A stretch of DNA of 7,718 nucleotides from Bradyrhizobium sp. (GCA_013695565.1 JACDAG010000416.1:1-7718); one strand, 5' to 3'; positions 1-6,517 are shown, counted from the stretch's first letter. Made by a program: numbers and translations. The notes: generated by a model not told the origin, from the sequence alone.

Positions 1-992
1 TGGCGGTCCTGCATGTAGCCCACCAAAATGCCGTCCTCGATCAGCACGGTGCGGTTGGTCGGCGTGCCCTCGTCGTCGATCGAAAGCGATCCGCGCCGGC
101 TCGCAATGGTGCCGTCGTCGACCACCGTGACGCCCTTGGCCGCGACCTGCCGGCCCATCAATCCGGCGAACGCCGAAGTGTGCTTGCGGTTGAAATCGCC
201 TTCGAGCCCATGCCCGACCGCTTCATGCAGCATCACGCCGGGCCAGCCGGCGCCGAGCACCACGTCCATTTCGCCGGCGGGGGCGGGTACCGATTCCAGA
301 TTGACCATTGCCTCGCGGATCGCGCCATCGGCGGCATCGCGCCACGCCTTGGTTTCGATGAAACGCTCATAGCCCTCGCGGCCGCCATAGCCCTTGCTGC
401 CGCTCTCCTGGCGGTCGCCTTGTCCGGCGACCACGGAAATATTGACCCGCACCAGCGGGCGGATGTCGCGGTAGCTTTCGCCGTCGGGGCGCAGGATTTC
501 GACCACCTGCCAGGTGGCGCTGAGACTGGCCGTCACCTGACGCACCCGCGGATCCTTGTCGCGCACATAGGCGTCGATTTCGGCGAGCAGCTTCACCTTG
601 GCTTCAAAGCCGGGCGCATCCAGCGGATTGTCGTCGCTATAGAGTCTCACATTGGTGTGAGCGGGCGCTGCGGCAAAGGTGCCGGAATAGCCGCCGCGGA
701 CCGCTGCGACCGCATCCGCGGCGCGGACCAGCGCCGGCAGCGAGACGTCGGAGGAATGCGCGTAACCGACCGCGTCGTCCTTGACCGCGCGCAGGCCAAA
801 ACCCTGTGAAGTATCGTAGGTTGCCTGCTTCAGCCGGCCATTGTCGAACATCAGCGCTTCGGTCTGGCCATATTCCAGGAATAATTCACCGTCATCGGCG
901 CCTTCGAGCCCGCGGGTAATCTCGCGGCGGACGGCGTCTCGGTCGAGATTGGCGCGATCGATCAGGGAGGTTGTGGCGACGGGATTGGTCAT
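1..992 (-). CDS. tldD: TldD metalloprotease, N-terminal 330 codons (3' end beyond the window)
   Basis: The minus-strand frame is open from the ATG at 992 down to the left edge and begins MTNPVATTSLIDRANL. It carries the TldD/PmbA metalloprotease signature HEAVGHGLEGD, with the zinc-binding HExxxH at residues 256-261, and a conserved IDDEGTP segment at residues 305-311. Known family role: TldD pairs with PmbA/TldE as a cytoplasmic zinc protease that trims small peptides (microcin B17 and CcdA in E. coli). Family members run to about 475-480 residues, so roughly 70% is present and the C-terminal part is missing. The start is supported by a match to the usual TldD N-terminus; the Shine-Dalgarno is weak (a GGAC about 10 nt upstream). 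The gene is divergent from the acetyltransferase gene, with 88 nt between the two starts. No frameshift was seen. Whether it acts on the small peptide encoded nearby is unknown. Confidence 0.95.
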   Translation of the reverse strand, partial: MTNPVATTSLIDRANLDRDAVRREITRGLEGADDGELFLEYGQTEALMFDNGRLKQATYDTSQGFGLRAVKDDAVGYAHSSDVSLPALVRAADAVAAVRGGYSGTFAAAPAHTNVRLYSDDNPLDAPGFEAKVKLLAEIDAYVRDKDPRVRQVTASLSATWQVVEILRPDGESYRDIRPLVRVNISVVAGQGDRQESGSKGYGGREGYERFIETKAWRDAADGAIREAMVNLESVPAPAGEMDVVLGAGWPGVMLHEAVGHGLEGDFNRKHTSAFAGLMGRQVAAKGVTVVDDGTIASRRGSLSIDDEGTPTNRTVLIEDGILVGYMQDR

Positions 993-1080
993 TACATCAG
1001 TCCGTTGTCGGAGGGGCGCAACCAAGATAGTTGTTTCCTCGTAGTTTCGCGAGGGGCTGGATCAACACGTTGCAGGGACG

Positions 1081-1572
1081 ATGGCTACGATCGAAATTGT
1101 TCCGATAACGCAAGGCCATATCGAAGGCTTCCACCGCACACTCGACATCGTGGCGCGGGAACGGCGCTATCTGGCGTTCCTGGAGGCCCCGCCGCTGGAA
1201 GCGACGCGGGCGTTCATCCTCGACATTATCGAGCAGGGTTACCCGCAATTTGTCGCACTTTCGGCCGGTGAGGTCGTCGGCTGGTGCGACGTGACCCCGA
1301 AGCAGCCGATTTATGCCCATAATGGCGTGCTCGGCATGGGCTTGCTGCCACAATTCAGGCGGCGGGGCATCGGCAAGCGCCTGATCGCGCAGGCGCTGGG
1401 CGCCGCACAGGCCTTCGGGCTGCAACGGGTCGAACTGACGGTCCGGGAAAACAACGTGAACGCGATCGCGCTCTACAAGAAGGTCGGCTTCGAGATCGAA
1501 GGCGTGCAGCGCGAGGCCATCCTGGTCGACGGCGTGCACGAAAACCTGATCCTGATGGGGCTGCTGTTCTAG
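1081..1572 (+). CDS. GNAT-family N-acetyltransferase (RimI-like / L-amino-acid N-acyltransferase-like)
   Basis: This 163-residue protein is a single GNAT domain with no signal peptide or membrane span, so it should act in the cytoplasm. The acetyl-CoA pyrophosphate-binding loop (motif A, R/Q-x-x-G-x-G/A) is visible as RRRGIGKR at residues 93-100. The motif B region with the usual Asn and Tyr is NVNAIALYKKVGF at residues 125-137. The N-terminal half contains VARERRYLAFLEAPPLE, a segment seen in GNATs annotated as amino-acid or phosphinothricin-type N-acetyltransferases. The substrate cannot be told from sequence. The start ATG has AGGGA about 4 nt upstream. Codon use and GC match the surrounding genes, so there is no sign of recent transfer. 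It is divergent from tldD and convergent with the small minus-strand peptide gene, so it is probably a single-gene transcript. Confidence 0.9.
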   Translation: MATIEIVPITQGHIEGFHRTLDIVARERRYLAFLEAPPLEATRAFILDIIEQGYPQFVALSAGEVVGWCDVTPKQPIYAHNGVLGMGLLPQFRRRGIGKRLIAQALGAAQAFGLQRVELTVRENNVNAIALYKKVGFEIEGVQREAILVDGVHENLILMGLLF

Positions 1573-1607
1573 CGGCAGGCCCAAGAAACGCCAAACGTCC
1601 GATCAGG

Positions 1608-1790
1608 TCAGGGAAGGTGCTGACGGCGCCCGGTTGCCAATCCCGATGCCGCGTCTCGCGGGGATTTTACGCTGTGCTCGAAGCGCACGATTTCAAACCA
1701 TTTGCCGCCGGATACGATGTCCAGTTGCTGCTCGGTCAGTTCGCTTTTCGCAGCGGCTGCACGGGTGTCGAACGGTAGGGCATGCGTCAT
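1608..1790 (-). CDS. Small protein with a double-glycine-type leader (putative exported peptide)
   Basis: A 60-residue minus-strand ORF with a strong ribosome site (GAGGAG, about 6 nt before the ATG). Residues 17-29 read ELTEQQLDIVSGG, matching the double-glycine leader pattern L-S/T-x-x-E/Q-L-x-x-I/V-x-G-G that PCAT/C39-peptidase ABC transporters cut after GG. If cut there, the product would be the 31 residues from Lys30 to Pro60. They are basic, lack cysteine, and start with KWFEIVRF. Family knowledge: such leaders precede bacteriocins, RiPP precursors and quorum peptides, and orphan short ORFs with this leader occur in alphaproteobacteria. No C39 transporter, modifying enzyme or immunity gene is visible in the window, so export and role are inferred. 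The C-terminal part could be degenerate, since it overlaps a candidate hairpin. A chance ORF is possible, but the ribosome site and the leader motif together argue against it. Confidence 0.6.
   Translation of the reverse strand: MTHALPFDTRAAAAKSELTEQQLDIVSGGKWFEIVRFEHSVKSPRDAASGLATGRRQHLP
1639..1668 (+). terminator. Candidate hairpin followed by T4, possibly ending the GNAT transcript
   Basis: On the + strand, inner arms CCGCG (1649-1653) and CGCGG (1657-1661) enclose a TCT loop. Outer arms AATCC (1639-1643) and GGATT (1662-1666) extend the stem past a 5-nt bulge on the left side. A short T run (1665-1668) follows and partly overlaps the stem. It lies 67 nt after the acetyltransferase stop codon, where a terminator would be useful, but inside the opposite-strand peptide gene. 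The bulge and short T tract make this a weak call. Confidence 0.3.
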
Positions 1791-1871
1791 GGCGGTCTCC
1801 TCAGGGTTGATGGGGAAACCTTGGCAGGGTGATCGTCGTCTTGGCTGTGAGCGAGGTCACGCAGCGGTCAG

Positions 1872-1948
1872 CGTCATTGCGAGCGAAGGGAAGCAATCCA
1901 TAAAACCGCAAAGCAAGTATGGATTGCTTCGCTGCGCTCGCAACGACG
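1872..1948. repeat. 77-nt interrupted palindrome, REP-like dispersed element
   Basis: Two 30-nt arms, 1872-1901 and 1919-1948, are inverted copies of each other with 27 of 30 positions matching, around a 17-nt centre. The core is TTGCGAGCG...AAGCAATCCAT. I recall this motif as a dispersed intergenic palindrome in Bradyrhizobium and Rhodopseudomonas genomes; copy number in this genome cannot be seen from one window. As RNA it would fold into a long hairpin on either strand. It sits between the ialB stop and the start of the small peptide gene, both on the minus strand, so it may end or stabilise ialB mRNA and separate the two transcripts. No transposase or target duplication was seen. Confidence 0.8.
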
Positions 1949-1950
1949 GG

Positions 1951-1966
1951 GCTGCCTTACGGCAGC
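1951..1966 (-). other. Short perfect hairpin straddling the ialB stop codon
   Basis: GCTGCC (1951-1956) and GGCAGC (1961-1966) form a 6-bp perfect stem with a 4-nt loop, and the ialB TAA stop (1957-1959) lies in the loop. The 77-nt palindrome begins 3 nt further on in the direction of ialB transcription. There is no T run, so it is not a classical intrinsic terminator by itself. Together with the palindrome it may protect the 3' end of the ialB message. Confidence 0.35.
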
Positions 1967-2493
1967 TTGTCATACCCCTCGCCGATGCCGTTCAGGCTCA
2001 GCGGAAATCCGATGCCCTCTTCGGGGGTCTCGAAGATGATGAAGGTCGCGGTCTTGGCGGTGCGGAGCTGGCCGAGCAGTTTTTCGTCCATCACCACTTC
2101 GGCGACGCAGCCATTGGGCAGGCAGCGGACGAAGCCGGCGCGGCCGACGTCCTGATTGTCCAGCTTCAGGCCGAGACCGGAGGGCAGCAGCACGCCCAAG
2201 GGGGCCACCACCCGCATCAGCTTGCTCTTCTGGTCGGCGGTCTTCAGCACGATCACGGTGAGGCCGGCGTTGGAGCGGTCTTCGGCTACCACGCTCTGGA
2301 TCAGGGCACATTGCTCGCCCTGGGCGCCCGGCGGGGTGTCGCAGCGGATCTGCCAGTCGCCATGGACCGAGCGGACGGCGCCCTGCGCGCTGGCGGCCTG
2401 GGTGAGGCCGAGCAGGAAGGAGGCGGCCAGCAACCCGCCGAGCCAGCGGCTTGGCCCTGCCTTGCGTATTGCCTGATGTCTCGAACGCCCCAT
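1957..2493 (-). CDS. Secreted IalB-family (invasion-associated locus B) protein
   Basis: A 178-residue protein with a Sec signal peptide: basic N-terminus (residues 1-16), hydrophobic core about 17-32, and AxA-type cleavage at ASA|QG (after residue 36). The mature part matches the IalB family: GDWQIRCD near residues 46-52, then EQCALIQS, a central LKTADQKSKLMRVVAPLGVLLPSG stretch split here as LKTADQKSK and MRVVAPLGVLLPSG, then FVRCLPNGCVAE and a Phe/Ile-rich C-terminus. Cysteines at 51, 62, 124 and 129 are spaced as two likely disulfide pairs. The family was named for a Bartonella invasion gene, but its members are widespread in free-living alphaproteobacteria, where they are periplasmic or envelope proteins of unclear function. 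An upstream in-frame ATG at 2592 would give 211 residues; I chose 2493 because it has AAAGGA about 9 nt upstream and puts the signal peptide at the N-terminus. It is head-to-head with the cox cluster. Confidence 0.88.
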   Translation of the reverse strand: MGRSRHQAIRKAGPSRWLGGLLAASFLLGLTQAASAQGAVRSVHGDWQIRCDTPPGAQGEQCALIQSVVAEDRSNAGLTVIVLKTADQKSKLMRVVAPLGVLLPSGLGLKLDNQDVGRAGFVRCLPNGCVAEVVMDEKLLGQLRTAKTATFIIFETPEEGIGFPLSLNGIGEGYDKLP

Positions 2494-2967
2494 CCGGGTC
2501 GATCCTTTGATATTTACGCTGGATAATGACTCGGACTGATACAAGGAATGACGGCGCCTTGAAGGCGGTCTATCGCCAAATCCAGAAAGCAATTCCCAAG
2601 CCGGTTTCCTGGCCGGGAAGGGCGCTCCGAGAGCGAATCATGTCCCTGTGGCGCACCCTGCCTGTGCCTACATCCGGTAATCCGCCTGTCAAGCGGCGTG
2701 GAGGCGCAAAAGAGGAGGTTTTGCCTGATTCAGCGGGAAAACCTGACATGCAAAGATTAGGCGGTGGCGCATGGCTTTGCTCCCCACTACTGCATTGCGA
2801 GAGCCTGCGAATTATGGTTTGAGAGGCTGGATTTCGAAGCGTTCTAGCGATCTGGCTCCGGTACTTCTAAGGTATCTTCAGCGGGCTGTTTGTGGGGGCG
2901 GATCGTGCAGCATTTCCAGCCGTCCGGCGGAGATGCTTTGGGGATTTATCAAGGGAGCGCGAGCGGC
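2494..2967. other. 474-nt divergent intergenic region between ialB and coxB; no gene supported
   Basis: This stretch should contain the ialB promoter (leftward) and the main cox promoter (rightward). A 98-codon + strand ORF crosses part of it (2526-2822), but it has no recognisable domain and no cox-like codon bias, so I do not call it. I looked for sigma70-type -35/-10 pairs and for complete FNR/FixK-type TTGAT-N4-ATCAA sites and found none convincing; only isolated half-sites occur. The coxB ribosome site lies at its right end and the ialB ribosome site at its left end. Confidence 0.5.
2952..2957 (+). promoter_or_regulatory. Ribosome binding site deciding the coxB start
   Basis: AGGGAG lies 10 nt before the ATG at 2968. 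It supports this start over the in-frame upstream ATG at 2890, which would place 26 extra residues in front of an otherwise normal signal peptide. Confidence 0.5.
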
Positions 2968-3810
2968 ATGAAGATGTCGAAGGGCCAGATGGGCCGGCAG
3001 TTGCTGGGATTTGCGGTGGCGGGCATGGCCCTTGTCGCCGGCGGTACGGCATCGGCCGAATTGGGACAGCCCGCGCCGTGGGAATGGACCCTGCAGGAAT
3101 CGGCCTCGCCGGTGATGGACTACATCATCTGGTTCCATAACTGGCTGTTCATCATCATCACCTTGATCACGCTGTTCGTGCTGGGGCTGCTGATCGCGGT
3201 CGCTGTGAAATTCAACGCCAAGGCCAACCCGATCCCCTCCAAGACCACCCACAACACCCTGATCGAAGTGGCCTGGACCTTGATCCCGGTGCTGATCTTG
3301 GTGGCGATTGCGGTGCCGTCGTTCCGGCTGCTGTTCCTGCAGCTCGACACGCCCAAGGCCGATCTCACCATCAAGGCGACCGGCAAGCAGTGGTACTGGA
3401 GCTACGCCTATCCCGATCACGGCAAGTTCGAATTTGATTCGCTGATGGCGGCGGACAAGAAGCCCCGGCTGCTCGGCGTCGACAATGAAATGGTGGTTCC
3501 GGTCAACAAGGTGGTCCGGGTTCTGACCACAGGCGCTGACGTGATCCACGCCTTCGCGGTGCCGGCCTTCGGCATCAAGATCGACGCCATCCCCGGCCGT
3601 CTGAACGAGACCTGGTTCAAGGCCACCAAGACCGGGATGTTCTACGGCCAGTGCTCGGAACTGTGCGGCAAGGATCACGCTTACATGCCGATCGCGGTGC
3701 GGGTCGTGAGCGATCAGGAATTCGCGGCCTGGGTGGAAACCGCGAAGAAGAAATTTGCGACCAACCCGGCGAATTCATTCGCCTCGGCTGGTGGTGCGGT
3801 GGCGCAGTAA
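2968..3810 (+). CDS. coxB: Cytochrome c oxidase subunit II (CuA subunit), aa3 type
   Basis: Subunit II takes electrons from cytochrome c through its binuclear CuA centre and passes them to haem a in subunit I. The 280-residue protein has a signal sequence with likely cleavage after ASA (residue 30), two membrane helices (about 52-80 and 99-120) and a periplasmic cupredoxin domain. All CuA ligands are present: His194 in DVIHAF, then Cys229, Glu231, Cys233, His237 and Met240 in GQCSELCGKDHAYM. The aromatic electron-entry segment QWYWSY is at 141-146. There is no C-terminal cytochrome c domain, so this is a cytochrome c oxidase of the plain subunit II form. The start at 2968 (MKMSKGQM) is chosen over an upstream in-frame ATG because it places the signal peptide at the N-terminus. 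It is first in the cluster, 79 nt before coxA, and length is normal for alphaproteobacteria. Confidence 0.96.
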   Translation: MKMSKGQMGRQLLGFAVAGMALVAGGTASAELGQPAPWEWTLQESASPVMDYIIWFHNWLFIIITLITLFVLGLLIAVAVKFNAKANPIPSKTTHNTLIEVAWTLIPVLILVAIAVPSFRLLFLQLDTPKADLTIKATGKQWYWSYAYPDHGKFEFDSLMAADKKPRLLGVDNEMVVPVNKVVRVLTTGADVIHAFAVPAFGIKIDAIPGRLNETWFKATKTGMFYGQCSELCGKDHAYMPIAVRVVSDQEFAAWVETAKKKFATNPANSFASAGGAVAQ

Positions 3811-3831
3811 GCAGGCAGCTTCAGGCGTAAC

Positions 3832-3877
3832 GGGACAAGGGCGACGGGACCGCAAGGTCCGAAAAGGGACTGCAAGG
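3832..3877 (+). other. coxB-coxA spacer with GNRA-loop hairpin and GGGAC repeats
   Basis: GGACC (3847-3851) and GGTCC (3856-3860) form a 5-bp stem closed by the stable tetraloop GCAA. GGGAC occurs three times (3832, 3846, 3866), and the last two sit in a longer direct repeat GGGAC(C/T)GCAAGG with 11 of 12 bases the same. The coxA ribosome site AGGA (3879-3882) follows at once. The arrangement may influence coxA translation or mRNA stability, but the stem is short and a local duplication is an equal explanation. Confidence 0.35.
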
Positions 3878-3889
3878 CAGGATTTGAAC

Positions 3890-5509
3890 ATGGCAACAGG
3901 CGCAGCGACACACGACGATCACGCCCATGATGACCACGCGCACGCGCATCCGACCGGATGGCGGCGCTTCGTCTATTCGACGAACCACAAGGACATCGGC
4001 ACGATGTACCTGGTGTTCGCGGTCATCGCCGGCGTCATTGGCGCGGCGATGTCGATCGCGATCCGCATCGAGCTGATGTATCCCGGCGTCCAGCTGTTCC
4101 ACGAAGCCCATACCTACAACGTGTTCGTGACCTCGCACGGCCTGATCATGATCTTCTTCATGGTGATGCCGGCGATGATCGGCGGCTTCGGCAACTGGTT
4201 CGTGCCTTTGATGATCGGTGCGCCCGACATGGCGTTCCCGCGCATGAACAACATCTCGTTCTGGCTGCTGCCGGCCTCGTTCGCGCTGCTCCTGATGTCC
4301 ACCTTCGTCGAGGGTGAACCGGGCGCCAACGGCGTCGGCGCGGGCTGGACCATCTACGCGCCGCTGTCGACCTCGGGCCATCCGGGACCGGCGGTCGATT
4401 TCGCGATCTTGTCGCTGCATCTGGCCGGCGCCTCGTCGATCCTCGGTGCCATCAACTTCATCACCACGATCTTCAACATGCGCGCGCCGGGCATGACCCT
4501 GCACAAGATGCCGCTGTTCGTGTGGTCGATCCTGGTCACGGTGTTCCTGCTGTTGTTGTCGCTGCCGGTTCTGGCCGGTGCGATCACCATGCTATTGACC
4601 GACCGCAATTTCGGCACCACCTTCTTCTCGGCCGACGGCGGCGGCGACCCGCTGCTGTTCCAGCATCTGTTCTGGTTCTTCGGCCATCCCGAAGTGTACA
4701 TCCTGATCCTGCCTGGCTTCGGCATGGTCAGCCAGATCATCTCGACCTTCTCGAAGAAGCCCGTGTTCGGTTATCTCGGCATGGCCTACGCCATGGTCGC
4801 GATCGGCGGCATCGGCTTCGTGGTGTGGGCGCACCACATGTACACGGTCGGCATGTCCTCGGCGACACAGGCCTACTTCGTCGCCGCCACCATGGTGATC
4901 GCGGTGCCTACCGGGGTGAAGATCTTCTCGTGGATCGCCACCATGTGGGGCGGCTCGATCGAGTTCAAGACGCCGATGCTTTGGGCGATCGGCTTCATCT
5001 TCCTGTTTACGCTCGGCGGCGTTACCGGCGTCGTGCTGGCCAATGCCGGCGTCGACCGCGTGCTTCAGGACACCTATTACGTGGTCGCGCACTTCCACTA
5101 CGTGCTGTCGCTTGGCGCGGTGTTCGCGATCTTCGCCGGCTGGTACTACTGGTTCCCGAAAATGTCCGGCTACATGTATTCGGAGACCATCGGCAAGTGG
5201 CACTTCTGGATCACCTTTGTCGGCGTCAACCTGGTGTTCTTCCCGCAGCATTTCCTCGGCCTCTCCGGCATGCCGCGCCGCTACGTCGACTATCCCGACG
5301 CCTTTGCCGGCTGGAATCTGGTGTCCTCGCTGGGCTCCTACCTTTCGGGGTTCGGCGTGCTGATCTTCATCTACGGCGTGATTAATGCGTTCATGAAGAA
5401 GGAACAGGCCGCCGACAATCCGTGGGGCGTCGGCGCCACCACGCTGGAATGGACGCTGCCGTCGCCGCCGCCGTTCCATCAGTTCGAAGTGCTGCCGCGC
5501 GTGCAGTAA
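3890..5509 (+). CDS. coxA: Cytochrome c oxidase subunit I, aa3 type (A-family haem-copper oxidase)
   Basis: The catalytic, proton-pumping subunit reduces O2 to water at the haem a3-CuB site in the inner membrane. The 539-residue protein shows the expected 12-helix pattern. Haem a ligands are His83 (TSHGLIM) and His403, the haem a3 ligand is His401 (VAHFHYV), and the CuB ligands are His266, His315 and His316. Tyr270 of GHPEVY is the residue cross-linked to the CuB histidine in this family. The D-channel entry Asp113 with Asn120/Asn121, Glu268 and the K-channel Lys344 mark it as an A1-type pump. The first 20 residues hold six histidines and four aspartates before PTGWRRFVYSTNHKDIG. The start at 3890 has AGGA 7 nt upstream; an in-frame start at 3755 inside coxB would add 45 residues of non-family sequence and is rejected. 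It is followed by a 9-bp hairpin. Confidence 0.98.
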   Translation: MATGAATHDDHAHDDHAHAHPTGWRRFVYSTNHKDIGTMYLVFAVIAGVIGAAMSIAIRIELMYPGVQLFHEAHTYNVFVTSHGLIMIFFMVMPAMIGGFGNWFVPLMIGAPDMAFPRMNNISFWLLPASFALLLMSTFVEGEPGANGVGAGWTIYAPLSTSGHPGPAVDFAILSLHLAGASSILGAINFITTIFNMRAPGMTLHKMPLFVWSILVTVFLLLLSLPVLAGAITMLLTDRNFGTTFFSADGGGDPLLFQHLFWFFGHPEVYILILPGFGMVSQIISTFSKKPVFGYLGMAYAMVAIGGIGFVVWAHHMYTVGMSSATQAYFVAATMVIAVPTGVKIFSWIATMWGGSIEFKTPMLWAIGFIFLFTLGGVTGVVLANAGVDRVLQDTYYVVAHFHYVLSLGAVFAIFAGWYYWFPKMSGYMYSETIGKWHFWITFVGVNLVFFPQHFLGLSGMPRRYVDYPDAFAGWNLVSSLGSYLSGFGVLIFIYGVINAFMKKEQAADNPWGVGATTLEWTLPSPPPFHQFEVLPRVQ

Positions 5510-5517
5510 TCGAGAAA

Positions 5518-5542
5518 GCGCGGCGCATTATTCGCGCCGCGC
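5518..5542 (+). terminator. 9-bp GC-only hairpin between coxA and ctaB (attenuator or mRNA-processing element)
   Basis: GCGCGGCGC (5518-5526) and GCGCCGCGC (5534-5542) pair perfectly around a 7-nt AT-rich loop, starting 8 nt after the coxA stop. No T run follows (CCTTCAAC comes next), so a full intrinsic terminator is not supported. A stable 3' stem here would fit partial termination, or protection of the coxBA part of the message so that structural subunits outnumber the farnesyltransferase. The hairpin itself is clear; its effect is inferred. Confidence 0.55.
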
Positions 5543-5566
5543 CCTTCAACGGAAGAAAGACCTGTC

Positions 5567-6502
5567 TTGTCGGTTATCGACCACAACGCCATCGAACTGC
5601 CCCGCATCTCGGAGGCCAGTGTCGCCGACTACATCGCGCTGTTGAAGCCGCGGGTAATGTCGCTGGTGATCTTCACCGCACTGGTCGGGCTGGTGATCGC
5701 GCCCGGTCATGTCCACCCGGTGCTGGCCTTCACCTCGATCCTCTGCATCGCGGTCGGTGCCGGCGCCTCGGGCGCGCTCAACATGTGGTACGAAAGCGAT
5801 ATCGACGCGCTGATGTCGCGCACCGTCAACCGGCCGATTCCGCGCGGCCGGGTCACGCGTCCGGAAGCGCTCGCCTTCGGCCTGATCCTGGCATTCTTCT
5901 CGGTGATGACGCTCGGCGTCCTCGTCAACTGGCTGGCCGGCGGACTGCTGGCTTTCACCATCTTCTTCTACGTCGTGGTCTACACCATGATGCTGAAGCG
6001 CTGGACCGCGCAGAACATCGTGATCGGCGGCGCCGCGGGCGCGCTGCCTCCGGTCGTGGCCTGGGCGGCGGCGACCGGTTCGCTGTCGATGGAGCCGCTG
6101 CTGCTGTTCCTGATCATCTTCTTCTGGACCCCGCCGCATTTCTGGGCACTGGCGCTGTTCCGCAATGACGACTATGCCCGCGCCGGGGTGCCGATGTTGC
6201 CGGTGGTCGCCGGTCCCGATGCGACCCGGCTTCAGATCCTGCTTTATACCGTGGTGCTGGTCGCGGTCGCGGTCGCGCCATGGCCGCTTGGTTATTTCGA
6301 CGCCGTCTACGGTGTGACCTCGCTGGCGCTCGGCGCCGGCATGTTCGCGCTCGCGGTCAACGTCTACCGGCATCGCACCGGCAGCCGCGCGCTGCGCGCG
6401 ACGCGAAAACTGTTCGCCTTCTCTATTCTTTATCTGTTCGTGCTGTTCGCGACCTTGCTGCTCGAGGTCGTCGTCCATGCCGTCGCCCCTTCGATCTGGT
6501 AG
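5567..6502 (+). CDS. ctaB: Protohaem IX farnesyltransferase (haem O synthase)
   Basis: CtaB transfers a farnesyl group from farnesyl diphosphate to the 2-vinyl of protohaem, making haem O, the precursor of haem A in the aa3 oxidase. The 311-residue UbiA-superfamily membrane protein has about eight or nine hydrophobic segments. LKPRV lies at 26-30. The prenyl-diphosphate/Mg-binding segment is NMWYESDIDALMSRT at 72-86, followed by RPIPRG at 89-94. The second conserved region is YTMMLKRWTAQNIVIGG at 139-155, and WTPPHFWALA is at 187-196. The start is a TTG at 5567 giving MSVIDHNAIELPRISEASVADYI, quoted here only as MSVIDHNAIEL; it matches family N-termini and has a purine-rich GGAAGAAAGA 6 nt upstream. 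No ATG or GTG sits nearby in frame. It lies 57 nt after coxA and 15 nt before coxF. The haem A synthase (ctaA) needed for the next step is not in the window. Confidence 0.95.
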   Translation: MSVIDHNAIELPRISEASVADYIALLKPRVMSLVIFTALVGLVIAPGHVHPVLAFTSILCIAVGAGASGALNMWYESDIDALMSRTVNRPIPRGRVTRPEALAFGLILAFFSVMTLGVLVNWLAGGLLAFTIFFYVVVYTMMLKRWTAQNIVIGGAAGALPPVVAWAAATGSLSMEPLLLFLIIFFWTPPHFWALALFRNDDYARAGVPMLPVVAGPDATRLQILLYTVVLVAVAVAPWPLGYFDAVYGVTSLALGAGMFALAVNVYRHRTGSRALRATRKLFAFSILYLFVLFATLLLEVVVHAVAPSIW

Positions 6503-6517
6503 GGGGCGCATGAGCGA

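Noticed and set aside
180..809. 209-codon + strand ORF over the left end
   Set aside because: It is antisense to tldD, whose HExxxH motif and family sequence are clear.
1702..2526. 274-codon + strand ORF across the peptide gene, palindrome and ialB
   Set aside because: It is antisense to ialB, which has a clear signal peptide and family motifs, and it runs straight through the palindrome.
2793..2803. CATTGCGAGAG resembling the arm of the 77-nt palindrome
   Set aside because: The match is only about 10 nt, with no inverted partner nearby; chance is a sufficient explanation.
2526..2822. 98-codon + strand ORF in the ialB-coxB gap
   Set aside because: It has no recognisable domain, no ribosome site that I can see and no cox-like codon bias; it lies in a region expected to be regulatory.
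2890..2967. Upstream in-frame ATG extending CoxB by 26 residues
   Set aside because: The extension would bury the signal peptide; the 2968 start has a usable ribosome site and gives a normal N-terminus.
3755..3889. In-frame upstream start extending CoxA by 45 residues
   Set aside because: It overlaps the end of coxB, adds sequence unlike the family, and the 3890 ATG has a well-placed AGGA.
4592..5479. Long minus-strand ORF antisense to coxA (295 codons); likewise the 403-codon one antisense to ctaB/ctaG at 5546-6757
   Set aside because: Both are rich in His, Asp, Arg and Gln, as expected for the shadow frame of high-GC membrane protein genes. The opposite strand holds well-conserved cox genes.
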